Assembly: GCA_007994965.1 (NCBI GenBank)
Contig: VOPW01000001.1
Span: 620,001-684,000 of the forward strand
Length of the DNA: 64,000 nucleotides
Direction of reading: 5' to 3'
Origin: Piscinibacter aquaticus
Lineage (GTDB): Bacteria; Pseudomonadota; Gammaproteobacteria; Burkholderiales; Burkholderiaceae_C
Under the pieces are notes generated by a model. It saw only the letters and a program-made list of their open reading frames with translations. It made no database searches and was not told the DNA's origin. Positions 37,566 through 49,300 of this stretch are shown piece after piece. Numbering within the stretch: position 1 is the stretch's first letter; each line of letters starts with the position of its first letter. The position numbers and the translations under genes were made by a program.

Positions 37566-38676
37566 CGCGTCGCCGGCTGCTGCGCCGATCGGGCGCGGCG
37601 TTGCTGGGCTGTGCGCCTCTCGGCCTTGCTGCGGCCGACCGCTGCACGGCGCCGGCGGGCAACACGCCGGGCTTCGATGCCCACGCGCTGTGCCGGGCTC
37701 TGCCGGAGATGGCCGCCGGTGACGCTAACCTGCATGGCGTGCTCGTCGAGCAAGGCGGGCAGCTGCGCGTCGAGAGCTACTTCGATGGCTGGGATCAGCC
37801 CGGCGGCAGCCTTTTCCCGCGGCCCGCGAGCTTCGACGCGACCAGCTTGCACGATGTGCGCTCGGTCACCAAGAGCGTCGTGGGCCTGCTGGTCGGCATC
37901 GCGCTCGAGCGTGGGCTGGTGGAGTCGATCGAACGACCGGTGCTGGACTTCTTTCCCGAACACGCCGACCTGCGCAGCCCTGAACGCCGGCGATCCGCGT
38001 CAAGCATCTGCTGTCGATGACGGCCGGTCTCGAGTGGGATGAGTCCGGAAGCTACCTGCGCCCCGGCAACAGCGAGACACGCATGCGTTTCGCATCGGAC
38101 CCGATTCGCTTCGTGCTCGAGCGGCCGGTCCTCGTGCCTGCGGGCGAGCGTTTCGAGTATTGCGGGGGCGCCACGGCGCTGCTCGGCGAGGTGCTGGCGC
38201 GGCGCAGCGGCAAGCCGCTCGAACGATTCGCGGAGGAGGCGCTGTTCGAGCCGATGGCCATCGCACGCTACGAGTGGCGACGCCAGGATGGCAAGGTCAC
38301 GCCGTTCGGTGGCTTGCGGCTCGTGCCGCGCGACCTGGTGCGCCTCGGCCGCCTGCTGCTCGACGGAGGCCGCTTCGATGGCCGGCAGGTCGTGCCGGCC
38401 GAATGGATCGAGGAGTCCTTCGCGCCGCGCATCAGCGCGACGGCCGGGCGCCGCTACGGCTACCAGTGGTGGCTCGGCCGCAGCGAGGCCGGCGGCCGCT
38501 GGCACGACTGGGTGGCCGCCTGGGGCAACGGCGGGCAGCGACTGTTTCTCGTGCCGGCGCTCGATCTCGTGGTCGTGATCACCGCCGGCCAGTACAACCA
38601 GCCCAACCAGCATGTCGCGCCGATGCAGGTGTTCCGGCGCGCGCTCGCGCTCGCCTACGGCTCGCCGTCCCAGTAG
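37562..38676 (+). CDS. Serine hydrolase of the beta-lactamase/esterase fold, Tat-type signal
   Basis: About 371 residues. The N-terminus TRRRLLRRSGAALLGCAPLG looks like a twin-arginine signal. The catalytic SxxK is in VRSVTKSVVGLLVG and the Tyr motif in FEYCGGATALLGEV, as in class C/penicillin-binding-like hydrolases; DWVAAWGNGGQRLFLVP is the third motif region. No ATG or GTG begins the frame; a CTG at 37562 overlaps the sppA stop, or an N-terminal base is missing. A frame break near 37987 (GGG to GG) joins to IRVKHLLSMTAGLEWDE. Class C lactamase, esterase or peptidase activity cannot be told apart. Confidence 0.82.
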
Positions 38677-39143
38677 TCCAGTGCCTCGCCCGGGCGCTGG
38701 ATGATGCGCAGGCCGCGCCCATAGCCGGCCACCTTGCCCGAATCCGGGTACTCGCACAGTTCCGGCCGCTCCTGCGTGCTGATGCTGAGGTAGCGCATCG
38801 GCGCGTCGGAGGTGTTGATGAACTGGTGCGGGTATTCCGGCCCGGGCGGGATGAAGACGACGTCTCCGGCGCGCACCGGCACCATCTCCCCGGCCACGCG
38901 CAGCGTGCCGTGACCTTCGAGGATCACGAACATCTCCTCCTGCGCGTGGTGCAGGTGGTAGGGGCAGCTGCGCTTGCCCGGCGCCAGCACGTCGTAGCCG
39001 GCGCCGAGCTTGCTCGCCGCGGTTCCGGCCGAGAGGCTCGCGCACTGCGTGTCGTACAGCGGCTCGCGCTGCTGGCGCTCGAGCTTCACCTCGTCGAGGT
39101 TGCGCACGAGGGCGCGGCGCAGTTCGGCGGCGCGGTCGCTCAT
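38655..39143 (-). CDS. Cupin-domain protein
   Basis: A 162-residue protein with metal-binding cupin motif 1 YHLHHAQEEMFVILEG and motif 2 PPGPEYPHQFINT. It overlaps the 3' end of the serine hydrolase by 22 bp in convergent orientation. It lies 7 bp downstream of the S9 peptidase gene and is probably co-transcribed with it and the ureEFG genes. The substrate is unknown. Confidence 0.88.
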   Translation of the reverse strand: MSDRAAELRRALVRNLDEVKLERQQREPLYDTQCASLSAGTAASKLGAGYDVLAPGKRSCPYHLHHAQEEMFVILEGHGTLRVAGEMVPVRAGDVVFIPPGPEYPHQFINTSDAPMRYLSISTQERPELCEYPDSGKVAGYGRGLRIIQRPGEALDYWDGEP

Positions 39144-39150
39144 GCGAGCC

Positions 39151-41352
39151 TCAAGGCGCCTTGGGCTGGAAGCCCTCGACGCCCATCTGCCACAGGAAGA
39201 ACGCGTAGACGTCGGCGCGCTCCTGCATCTGCTGCTTGCGGGTGTTGCCGATGCCGTGGCCGGCGTCGTAGTCCAGGCGCAGCAGGATGGGCTTGCCGCT
39301 GGTCGTGGCCGCGGCCGGGCGCGCCGCCGTCTTGGTGCTGTGCCATACCTCCACGCGCGGATCGTTGACGCCGTGCGTCAGCATCACCGCCGGGTACTTC
39401 GTGCCGTCGACGATCTGGTGGTAGGTGCTCATCGCCAGCAGCGCGCGGAAGCCGGCCTCGGTGGCGCGGGTGCCGAACTCCGGGATGTTGGGCACGCCGT
39501 TGGGCGTGACCTCGGCGCGCACCATGTCGAGCGCGCCGACCGCCGGGACCACCGCGGCAAAGAGATCCGGCCGCTCGGTCATCGCGCGGCCGACGAGGAT
39601 GCCGCCGGCGCTGCCGCCGAGGATGCCCAGCTTCGCCGGCGAGGTCCACTTCTGGTCGACCAGCCACTGCGCACAGGCGATGAAGTCCTTCCAGGTGTTG
39701 GGCTTGGTCGCCTGCCAGCCCGCCTTGTACCAGTCCTGCCCGTAGACCGAGCTGCCGCGCGGATTGGCGACCGCGAGCACGCCGCCGGCATCGAGCCAGG
39801 CGAGGCGCCCGGGGCTGAAGAACGGCTCCTCGGTGATGCCGTAGCTGGCGTAGCCGTAGAGCAGCGTCGGATTGCGGCCGTCGAGCGCCGCGCCCTTGCG
39901 GTGCAGGATCGACAACGGGACCAGCGCACCGTCGTGGCTGGGCACCTTGACTTCGGTGACCACGATGTCTGCCGGCGCGTCGTACGGGCCCCGCGGCTGC
40001 AGGCCCGAGTTGGCCACGCTGCCATCGGCTCCGACCGGGTAGATCTGCCGCGCGCGGTTCCAGCTCTGCAGGTCGAGCACCAGGCCCGGCAGGCGCGGAT
40101 CGGCGGCGCTGGCCGGGCTCTCGCTGGCGTTGAGCTGGAACGAGCCCTCGATCGGCAGCTTCACTTCCTGCAGCGTGGCGCCGCCCGCATGGGCGCGCTT
40201 GAACAGTCGCTTGATGTTGCCGTCGCGCCGCTCGACATACAGCGCATCGGCGGCCGAGGCGATGCCGGTGACCACCTGGGTCCCCCTGGGGCACCAGCAC
40301 CTCGGCCTTGGCGATGTCCGGCGCCTTCAGCGACAGGCGCAGCACCTTTGAGCGCGGTGCGTCCTTGTGCGAGACGAGGTACAGGCTGTCGTCGAAATAG
40401 CTCGCGCCGCTGACCGCATCGGCCGCGGTCACCAGCCGCGTCCAGCGCAGCGGCTTGCCGGCCAGCACCGGCTGCGCCGGCGAGGCATAGAGCGTGATCT
40501 CGCGCTGCGTGCCGTTGAACACATAGCCGATCAACCAGCGGCCGTCGTGCGTGATGGTCGCGATGGGGATTTCGGCCGGCGTGATGTCCACGCCCGGCAC
40601 GCCCAGCCCGAAGATCGGTCGCGCCTTCTCGGCGTCACCACCCACGCGCACCGGGTAGCTCATCGAGCGCTGGTACTTCTCGGTCTCCGGCATGCCCGGC
40701 TTGAGTTCCTGCAGGCGCGAGAAGAACAGCTGGCGGCCATCGGGCGTGAAGTTCGGCGAGCCATAGTCGGCACGCGTGATCGGGCGGCCGACCGCACGGC
40801 CGGTGCGCGTGTCCATCACGTGCAGCACGGCCGCTTCCGAGCCCTGCGCCGACAGGCCGTAGGCCACCAGCGCGCCGCCGGGCGAGGGCGTGTAGTAGTT
40901 GATCGCGTGCGGCTTGCCGGTCTTCTTCTCGATCGCCTCGGGGTCGACGAGCACGCGCTCCTTGCCGGCGAGGCCGTCGCGCACCAGCAGCTTGAACTGG
41001 TTCTCGCTGGCGCCGCGGCGCTCGAAGAACCAGCGGTCGCCGGTCTCGCGCACCACGCCGAACACGCGCGCGGCCACCGAGGCATCCATCTTCTCCAGCG
41101 CATCGAGCAGATTGGCGCGGCCGGGAATGGCGGCCAGCGCGGCGTGGCTGCGCTCGCTCGATTCCTTCATCCACTTCGCCGCCTCCGGAGACTTCACGTC
41201 CTCCAGCCAGCGGTACGGGTCGTTGACGGTCGTGCCGAAGAAGGTCTCGGGCACGTTGCGCGCCGGCGGCGCCTGCGTGGGCGAGGCAGTCTGCGCCTGC
41301 GCGCCGAACAGCGCGGCCAGCAAGGGCAGCGCGGCGGCGAGTCGATGAATCT

Positions 41353-41356
<4 letters not shown>
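39151..41356 (-). CDS. S9 family prolyl oligopeptidase, secreted
   Basis: About 734 residues with a signal peptide ([22 protein letters not shown]). The N-terminal prolyl-oligopeptidase beta-propeller begins [13 protein letters not shown]. The C-terminal alpha/beta hydrolase has Ser in [15 protein letters not shown], Asp in [11 protein letters not shown] and His in [11 protein letters not shown] frame break at about 40275 follows a CCAGGGGG run; expected [14 protein letters not shown]. The start overlaps the ureG stop (ATGA), so it seems co-transcribed with urease accessory genes, an odd partner. Confidence 0.92.
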
Positions 41357-41996
<640 letters not shown>

Positions 41997-42022
41997 GCGA
42001 AGGTCTCGGTGTCGGTGAAAGG

Positions 42023-42717
42023 TCAGGAGCGGAACAGCCGCGAGTATTGCGTCTCGTGCTGCGCGGAAAGAATCGCCAGCATCGGCGAGAAGGCCTGGCG
42101 CTGATCGTCCGCCAGCGCCAGCGCGCGCTGCACGGCCGGTGGAATCGCGTCGGACAGCGCGGCGAGGATGCGCTGGCCGGCGTTCTGGCCGAGCGGCACG
42201 GCCTTCAGCGCGGCCTGCACCATGTTCTCGCACCAGCCGAATGCAAAGGCCAGAAGCACGTCGCGTGCCGGCGCACCGCTGTGCGCGGCGGCCAGCGCGA
42301 AGGCCACCGGCCAGCTCGGCGCCGGCGGCAGCGCGGCCAGCGCGGCGATGCGATCGTCGGCGACGCCTCGGTTCTTCAGCCACTCGAGCATCGAGCGGCC
42401 CATCTGCTCGGTCTGCGCCCGCAGCTCGCGCGATTCGCGGGTGTGCAGCACCCAGTCGTTCAGTGCGCGCACGCGCGGCAGGTCGCTCGCCTGCCGGGCC
42501 CGCAGCGCCTGCGCCAGCAAGGGCAGTTCGCTGCGCGCCAGCGGTCGAGCTGGTCCTGCAGCCAGCGCGCTGCGTCGGCTTCGCCGCTGACGTGGCCACT
42601 GTCGACCGCGGCCTCCAGCGCTTCGGAGTAGCTGAAGCCGCCTACCGGCAACGCCGGCGAAGCCAGCCAGATCAGCTGAAGCAGCGCGGCCGGCGAGGCG
42701 GCCGGCTCAGTGGTCAT
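42023..42717 (-). CDS. ureF: Urease accessory protein UreF
   Basis: About 231 residues: [20 protein letters not shown] at the N-terminus and [20 protein letters not shown] near the C-terminus. A missing C in C(C)TGG at 42541 breaks the frame; expected [15 protein letters not shown]. It bridges UreD-urease and UreG. It overlaps ureE by 11 bp. Confidence 0.95.
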
Positions 42718-43294
42718 GCCCGCAGCCGGGGCCGTGGACATGGCCGTGGGAATGACCGTGGCCGTGATCGTGAGAGTGGTCGTGAGCGTGGCCATGGTCG
42801 TGACCATGCCCATGATCATGCGCCGTGGCCGCGGTGGCCGCCGCCGCGTAGGCACCGCTCTCGGGCTCGAAGGGGGCCTGCGCCTCGGTCACGATCAGGT
42901 GCATCTGGCGCAGCATGTCGGCCAGCACGTGATCGGGTTCGAGCTGCAGGTGATCCGGCTTGAGCTCCAGCTGCACATGGCGGTTGCCGAGGTGGTAGGC
43001 CGCGCGCAGCAGATCGAAGGGCGTGCCGTGCTGCGGGCAGTGCGTCACGCGCAGCACCGGCTGCGCGGCGGCCTGTACCCGTACCAGCGAGCCGTCTTCG
43101 GCCACCAGTACGTCGCCGCCCCGCACCACGGTGCCGCGGGCGAGGAAGACGCCGAGGGCGCGGCCGCTCGAGTCGATGGCGTCGAAGCGGCTCTTCTGCC
43201 GGGTGTCCCAGTCCAGTTCGACGGTCGGGGCGCGCTTGAGCAGCACGCCGGCGAGCCCGCGCCCGCCAGGAATGATTTTGTTCAGGGTGAGCAA
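42707..43294 (-). CDS. ureE: Urease accessory nickel metallochaperone UreE
   Basis: A 195-residue protein. The N-terminal peptide-binding domain is followed by a metal-binding domain ([24 protein letters not shown]). The last 40 residues are an unusually long His/Asp/Gly tail ([20 protein letters not shown] and beyond), suited to storing several nickel ions. It is the first gene of the ureEFG unit; its upstream neighbour is the divergent kinase operon, not ureC. Confidence 0.95.
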   Translation of the reverse strand: MLTLNKIIPGGRGLAGVLLKRAPTVELDWDTRQKSRFDAIDSSGRALGVFLARGTVVRGGDVLVAEDGSLVRVQAAAQPVLRVTHCPQHGTPFDLLRAAYHLGNRHVQLELKPDHLQLEPDHVLADMLRQMHLIVTEAQAPFEPESGAYAAAATAATAHDHGHGHDHGHAHDHSHDHGHGHSHGHVHGPGCGHDH

Positions 43295-43460
43295 CGCGGT
43301 GGGTCCTTCTCAGGGTCTGTGGCGTGGTGTGCGACGTCCCGGAGTGTCCTACAGCCGCGAAGGACGGTGGTTTGTCACGCAAACGATAGAAACAACAGCA
43401 TCGGAGCAAATATCCCAGTCTCCATGTTTAAAATGATATCAATGATGCTTTGGAGGGCTC
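43295..43460. promoter_or_regulatory. Divergent promoter region ureE / sensor kinase operon
   Basis: A 166-bp spacer. Its right half (about 43385-43445) is strikingly AT-rich for this genome, with TTTAAAATGATATCAATGAT near 43425-43445, and is the likely promoter of the plus-strand signalling operon. GGAGG precedes the kinase ATG. It must also carry the ureEFG promoter, since ureC is not upstream. Confidence 0.5.
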
Positions 43461-45343
43461 ATGGATATCAAAAGTGCGAACGTTCTGCTGGTCGATGACG
43501 ATCCGACCTGCATCCATGCCATGCGGAGCATGCTGGCGGACTGCGAGAACCTGCGCTTCGCACGGTCGGGCACCGAGGCGTTGCGCGCTGCGCGCGCCAG
43601 CCGGCCGGACTGGTGGTGCTGGACACGCACATGCCCGGCATGAGCGGCCTCGAAGTCTGTGCGGCGATGAAGCGCGATCCCGCCCTCGCACAGGTGCCGA
43701 TCATCATGGCCACGGCGCACGAGACCAGCGAGGTGGAACTCGCGGCCGTCGAGCGCGGCGTGGCCGACTTCGTCTCCAAGCCGTTGTCCAAGGAGATCTT
43801 CCGGGCGCGCGTGAAGGCGCGTCTGCGCGACCGCGCTGGCCGGCCGGGCGACACCGTCGTCGCGCAGTCGCGCCTCGACCGGCCGACGCTGATGATCGTC
43901 GACGACGACGTCGCCGCGGTGCAGATGCTCGGCGCGACGCTGCAGGACCTGGGGGTCGTTCACTTCGTCACCAAGGGCGCCGAGGCGGTCGCGCGGGCGC
44001 GTGAGCTGGCGCCGGATCTGGTGCTGCTCGACTCCCACATGCCGGACGTCGACGGCTTCCAGGTCTGCCGCGAACTGCAGGCCGACGAGAAGCTCAAGCA
44101 CGTGCCCATTGTCTTCGTGACCCGATTCGACGACACGCCGGCGGAGACGCTGGCGCTCGACCTGGGCGCAGCCGACTTCATCAGCAAGCCCTTCAGCAGC
44201 GCCGTGCTGCGTGCCCGCGTGCGCAACCTGCTGGAGCTGAAGCTGCGGACCGATGCGCAACTGCGCGAGCACGGCGAGCGCTGGCGGCAGCTGGCGGACG
44301 AGCGCCTCGCCGAAGTCGTGCGCACCGCATCCGATGCCATCCTGTGCTGCGATGCGCTCGGGCGCATCCTGCTGGCCAACGCTGCGGCAGGGCGCCTGTT
44401 CGGCGTGCAGGTCGAGCAGCTCGTCGGACACTCGTTGTCCGGCTTCGTGCCGCTGGCCGCCGAGGTGGCCGAGCGCGCCGCGAGGGTGCCGCTGCGGCTG
44501 TCGCTGGGCCGCGCGGACGGTACCGTTGCGGCCGCCGAAGTGACGGCTTCGCGCTCGGAAGCGGGCGGCAGCCCGCTGGTCACGCTCGTGCTGCGCGACG
44601 TGGCCGACCGCGAGCGGCTCGAGGCCGAGACCCGTGCCCGCATCGCGGCCGAGGCGAGCAGCCAGGGCAAGACGCGCATGATCGGCGTGATCGCGCACGA
44701 GATGGGCAACCCGCTCAACGCGCTGCTGGGCTTCGCCGAGCTTCTGAAGCTCGACGCCTCGGACGCGCTCGGGCCGCGCCAGAAGGCCTGGGTGCAGCAG
44801 ATGGACGATGCAGCCTCGACCCTGCGCACGCTGCTCGACGACCTGCTGGACTTCGCGCGCAACGAGTCCGGCGCGACCCAGGTCCGGCTGGGCGAGGTGG
44901 AACTGGGGGCATGCATCGACGACGTGGTCCAGCGCTTCGCGCGCGTTGCCGAGCGGGCCGGCGTGCAACTGAAGGTGCAGCCGCCGGAGGTCGGCGTCAA
45001 TGTGTGCGCCGACGCACGGCGTCTCGGGCAGTGCCTCGGCAACCTCGTGTCGAATGCCATCAAGTACAACCGGCCCGGCGGCACGGTGCGGCTCGCCGTC
45101 GTGCCGATGGCCCGGCGCGCGTGCATCGAGGTGCGCGACGACGGTCTCGGACTCGACGAGAACCAGCTCGCGGCACTGTTCGAACCCTTCAACCGGCTCG
45201 GCCGCGAGCGCAGCAGCACGCCGGGCACGGGTCTGGGCCTGGTGATCACGCGGCAGTACGTGAACGCGATGGGCGGCGAGCTGCAGGTCGAATCCCAGGC
45301 CGGGGTCGGCAGCTGCTTCAAGGTCCTGATGCCGTATGCCTGA
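43461..45343 (+). CDS. Hybrid histidine kinase REC-REC-PAS-HisKA-HATPase
   Basis: About 627 residues and no TM helix, so cytosolic. Two receiver domains come first: phospho-Asp in VVLDTHMPGMSG and in VLLDSHMPDVDG. A PAS domain follows (VVRTASDAILCCDALGRIL), then the H-box IGVIAHEMGNPLNALLGF and an ATPase domain (NLVSNAIKYNRPGG, STPGTGLGLVITRQ). A missing C in C(C)TGG at 43612 breaks REC1. Receiver-first order suggests it is itself a phosphorelay target. It overlaps the following cyclase gene by 8 bp. Confidence 0.92.
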
Positions 45344-46384
45344 ACACGAGCGCACGGCCATGCATCCGTACCAGCTCCTGCTCGTCGACGACGATCCCGG
45401 GATGATCCAGCTGATGGGCCGCACGCTGGCGGGTCTGGGCCGCCTGCGCTTCGCCACCAGCGGCCAGCAGGCGCTGCGGCAGATGCGCGAGCTGCCGCCC
45501 GACCTCGTGCTCCTCGACGGCGAAATGCCCGGGCTGACCGGCTTCCAGGTGTGCGAGCAGATGAAGGTCGATCCCGATCTGGCCGGCATCCCGGTGATCT
45601 TCGTGACCGGCCACAGCGACAACGTCCACGAGCTGCGCGGGCTGGAGCTGGGCGCGGTCGACTTCATCGCCAAGCCGATCAGCGAGCCGCTGCTGGTGGC
45701 CCGCGTGAAGACGCAATTGCGCATCAAGCGGCTGACCGACGAACTGCGTGACGTCGCGCGCACGGACGCGCTGACCGAACTGGCGAACCGGCGGAGCTTC
45801 GACGAGCGGCTCGAGCGGGAATGGCGGCGCGCGCAGCGCGATGCGACGCCGATCAGCCTGCTGCTGGTCGACGTGGACCACTTCAAGCGCTACAACGACC
45901 ACTATGGCCACCCGGCCGGCGACGGCTGCCTGCATGCCGTGGCCCAGGCTCTGCGCACGGCCACGCTGCGGCCGGCAGACTGCGTGGCCCGCTACGGCGG
46001 AGAAGAGTTCGCGCTGCTGCTGCCGAACACCGCGCGCAGCGGCGCGGCCAGCGTCGCGCAGCGTGTGATCCAGCAGGTGGCGTCGCTGAGCCTGCCCCAC
46101 GAGAGCTCGGCCACTGCGCCGTGGGTGACGGTCAGCGTCGGCGTGGCGAGCTTCGATGCCGACAGCACGTCATGGACCGAGGCGGGCCTTGGATCGCGCC
46201 ACGCCGCGATGTCGCAGCGCACGCGCTCCGAACTGGTCAAGGCCGCCGACCGGCGCTGTACGCCGCCAAGTCCGCGGGGCGCGCGCAGGCCTGGGCGCTC
46301 GACATCGACGACGTCGAGGCGCCGGAGTGCGCCCGCGCGGTCGGCGCCGCGCCGCTCCTTCTGCCGGCGGCGGGCACGCAATGA
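45336..46384 (+). CDS. Response-regulator diguanylate cyclase (REC-GGDEF)
   Basis: About 349 residues. The receiver domain has phospho-Asp in LVLLDGEMPGLTGF and Lys in DFIAKPISE. The GGDEF domain has an intact RYGGEEFALLLP active site and an allosteric RxxD I-site (RPAD, five residues upstream), so it should make c-di-GMP with product inhibition. A missing A in CC(A)GG at 46253 breaks the end; expected VKAADQALYAAKSAGR. It overlaps both neighbours by 4-8 bp, so one operon. Confidence 0.94.
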
Positions 46385-49300
46385 CGCGTCTGGCCGAACC
46401 CCGCATGGCGGGCACGCTCGTCCTGACCGTCGGCGTCCTGCTCTCGGTTGCGGCGACGATGTGGCAGATCCATCGCAACCGCAGCGAGGCCCAGCAGCGC
46501 TTCGACGCCCTCGCGCGGCGGGTGACCACCGAGATCGAGCAGCGCGTGCGCATGTACGACCACGGCCTGCGCGGCCTGCGCGGTGCGGTGGCCGCAGGCG
46601 GCGGCACGGCCATCCGCCGCGACCGGTGCGGGCCTATGTGGCCAGCCGCGACATCGACCGCGAGTTTCCGGGCGCTCGCGGGTTCGGCGTGATCTGGCGC
46701 GTGCCCGCCGAGAGCGAAGCGGCCTTCGTCGATGCCGCTCGCCGCGACGAGTGGCCCAGCTTCGCCGTCAAGCAGCTGACGCCGCACGGCGGCGAGCGCA
46801 AGGTCATCACCTTCATCGAGCCGATCGAGCGCAACCGCCAGGCCGTCGGCCTCGACGTGGCCTCGGAAGCCCGCCGCAACGAGGCCGCCGAGACCTCCGT
46901 GCGCACCGGGCAGGCCACGCTGACTGCGCCGATCACGCTGGTGCAGGCCAGCGGCCAGAAGCAGCGTGCCTTCCTGCTGATGCTGCCGATCTTCCGGCGC
47001 GGCTTGCCGCTGGAGACGGCGACCGAGCGGCAGGCGGCGGTGATCGGCTGGTCCTACGCCCCGCTGCTGATCGACGAGGTGCTGACCGGCCTCGACGGTC
47101 AGGCCGGCCACTACGAACTGGCCCTGCGCGACACCGCCGGCGGCGAGGATGGCGGTTCCTTCCTGGCCTCCGGCCTCCAGCTGCCCAGCGCCGCCCGGCA
47201 CCCGCGCAGCACGCTGACCTTCGACATCCACGGCCGCACCTGGGAAGCGGCCTTGACTGCGTCGCCGATCTTCATGGCCTCGCTGCAGCAGGCCAGCCCG
47301 CTGTCCGTCGGCGTCGGTGCGCTGGGCCTGAGCCTGCTGCTGGCCTCTCTGGCCTTCCTGCTTGCCCAGGGCGCCGCACGCAGCCAGCGCGAGCGGCTGG
47401 AGAAGGCGCGCCGCGCCGCAATCGTCGAAGGATCGGAAGACGCCATCATCGGCGCCACGCTGCAGGGCGTGGTCACGGAGTGGAATGGCGGCGCCGAGCG
47501 CCTGTTCGGCTACCCGCGGCCGAGGCCCTCGGCCGCACAATGGTCAGCCTGCTGCTGCCATCCGAACGGGTGCACGAGGACGCCCAGCTGCTCGAGGCCA
47601 TCGCCCGCGGCGAGCGCGTGGCGCCCTTCGACACCGTGCGGCGGCACCGGGACGGCCACGCCATCGCGGTGTCGCTGACGGCTTCGCCCATACTCGACGA
47701 AGGCGGCCGCTGCGTCGGCATGGCCAAGACGCTGCGCGACATGCGCGAGGCCCAGCGCAGCCGCGAGGCGCTGGCGGCGCTCAACGCCAGCCTCGAGCAG
47801 CAGGTGGCCGATCGCACTGCGCGGCTCGACATGGCGTTGCGAGACCTTCGCGCCATCATCGATGCCGTGCCGTCGATGATCGGCTACTGGGACCGGCACC
47901 TGATCAACCGGGTGGCCAACCGGGCCTACGGAACCTGGTTCGGCCTCGATCCGCAGACGCTGCGCGGTCGCCATCTGCCCGAGGTCCTCGGCCAGTACTA
48001 CGAGGTGCAGCGGCCCCGCGTGGAGGCGGCGCTGCGCGGCGAGCCGCAGGTGTTCGAGCGCAGCGTGCCGCGGCAGGATGGCGGCGTGCGGCACATCCTG
48101 TGCCACTACCTGCCCGACGTTGCCGACGGCGAGGTGCTTGGCTTCTACGTGATGGTGCACGACGTCAGCGAGATCACCGAGAGCCGGCTGCAGCTTGCAG
48201 CGGCGCAGCGCGACAACGCCGCGCTGCTGCAGACGCTGGACCGGTTCGCGATGGTCTCGGTGGCCGATCGCAGCGGTCGCATCGTGTCGGTCAACGAGGC
48301 GCTGTGCCGGCTGTCCGGCCACGCGGAGGCGGAGCTGATCGGCCACTCCCAGCACGTGCTCGACGAGCAGACCAATGATGCCGCGCTGCTGTCCGACATC
48401 ACGCAGCGCCTCGCCGATGGCGAGCCCTGGCGCGGCGAGATGCGCACGCGGGCGAAGGACGGCACGATCCACTGGCTCGACACCATCGTCGCGCCGTTCC
48501 TCGACGCCCAGGGGCGGCCGAGAAGTACATCTCGATCCGCACCGACATCACCCCGATCAAGCGCCTGCAGGCAGAGGCCGAGGAGGCGCGCCGGCAGGCC
48601 GAGGACGCCGGACGCTTCCTGCGCGAGGTGACCGACCGGCTGCCGTTGCGCATCGCCTGCGTGGACGCCCAGGGCCGCTTCCGTTTCGTCAACGCCCCCT
48701 GTGCGAGCGCAGCGGCGGCGAGCGCGACAGCCTCCTCGGGCGGCGGCTGGACGAACTGCAGACGCTCGACCTGCCGGAGTTCGACGCGGGCCGCGTGGCC
48801 GCGGTGCTGCGCGGCGAGCCGCAGCGCTTCGAGGTGGAGGAGCGCCACGGCGGCGCTCCGTCCGATCGCGAGGTGCAGCTGGTGCCCGACCGGGATGCCG
48901 ACGGCCGGGTGATCGGCTTCCTGTTCGTCAGCGCCGACGTCACCGAGCGCCGCCGCGCCGACCGCGAGCTGCAGCGCGTGCTGGCGATGCTGCGCGGCGT
49001 GCTGGATGCGGCCACGCAGGTGTCGATCATCGCCGCCGATCCGGGGGTGTGGTCACCGTGTTCAACCGCGGCGCCCAGCGCCTGCTCGGCCACGACCCCG
49101 ACGACGTGATCGGCCGGATGCGCGCCCTGGATTTCCACGATGGCGAGGAAATGAAGATGCGGGCCGGGACCCTCGCCGCCCGGTGCGGCCGCCCGGTGGC
49201 GCCGCGGGAGGCCGTCCTCGCCGAAGAGTCGCTCGGCCGCGAGCAGGAGTGGACGTTCCGTCGCCGCGACGGCAGCACGGTTCCCGTCTCGCTGGTGGTC

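Noticed and set aside
43439..45886. 815-codon minus-strand frame opposite the sensor kinase and cyclase genes
   Set aside because: Shadow frame; Arg/Ser/Ala-rich, crosses two real genes.
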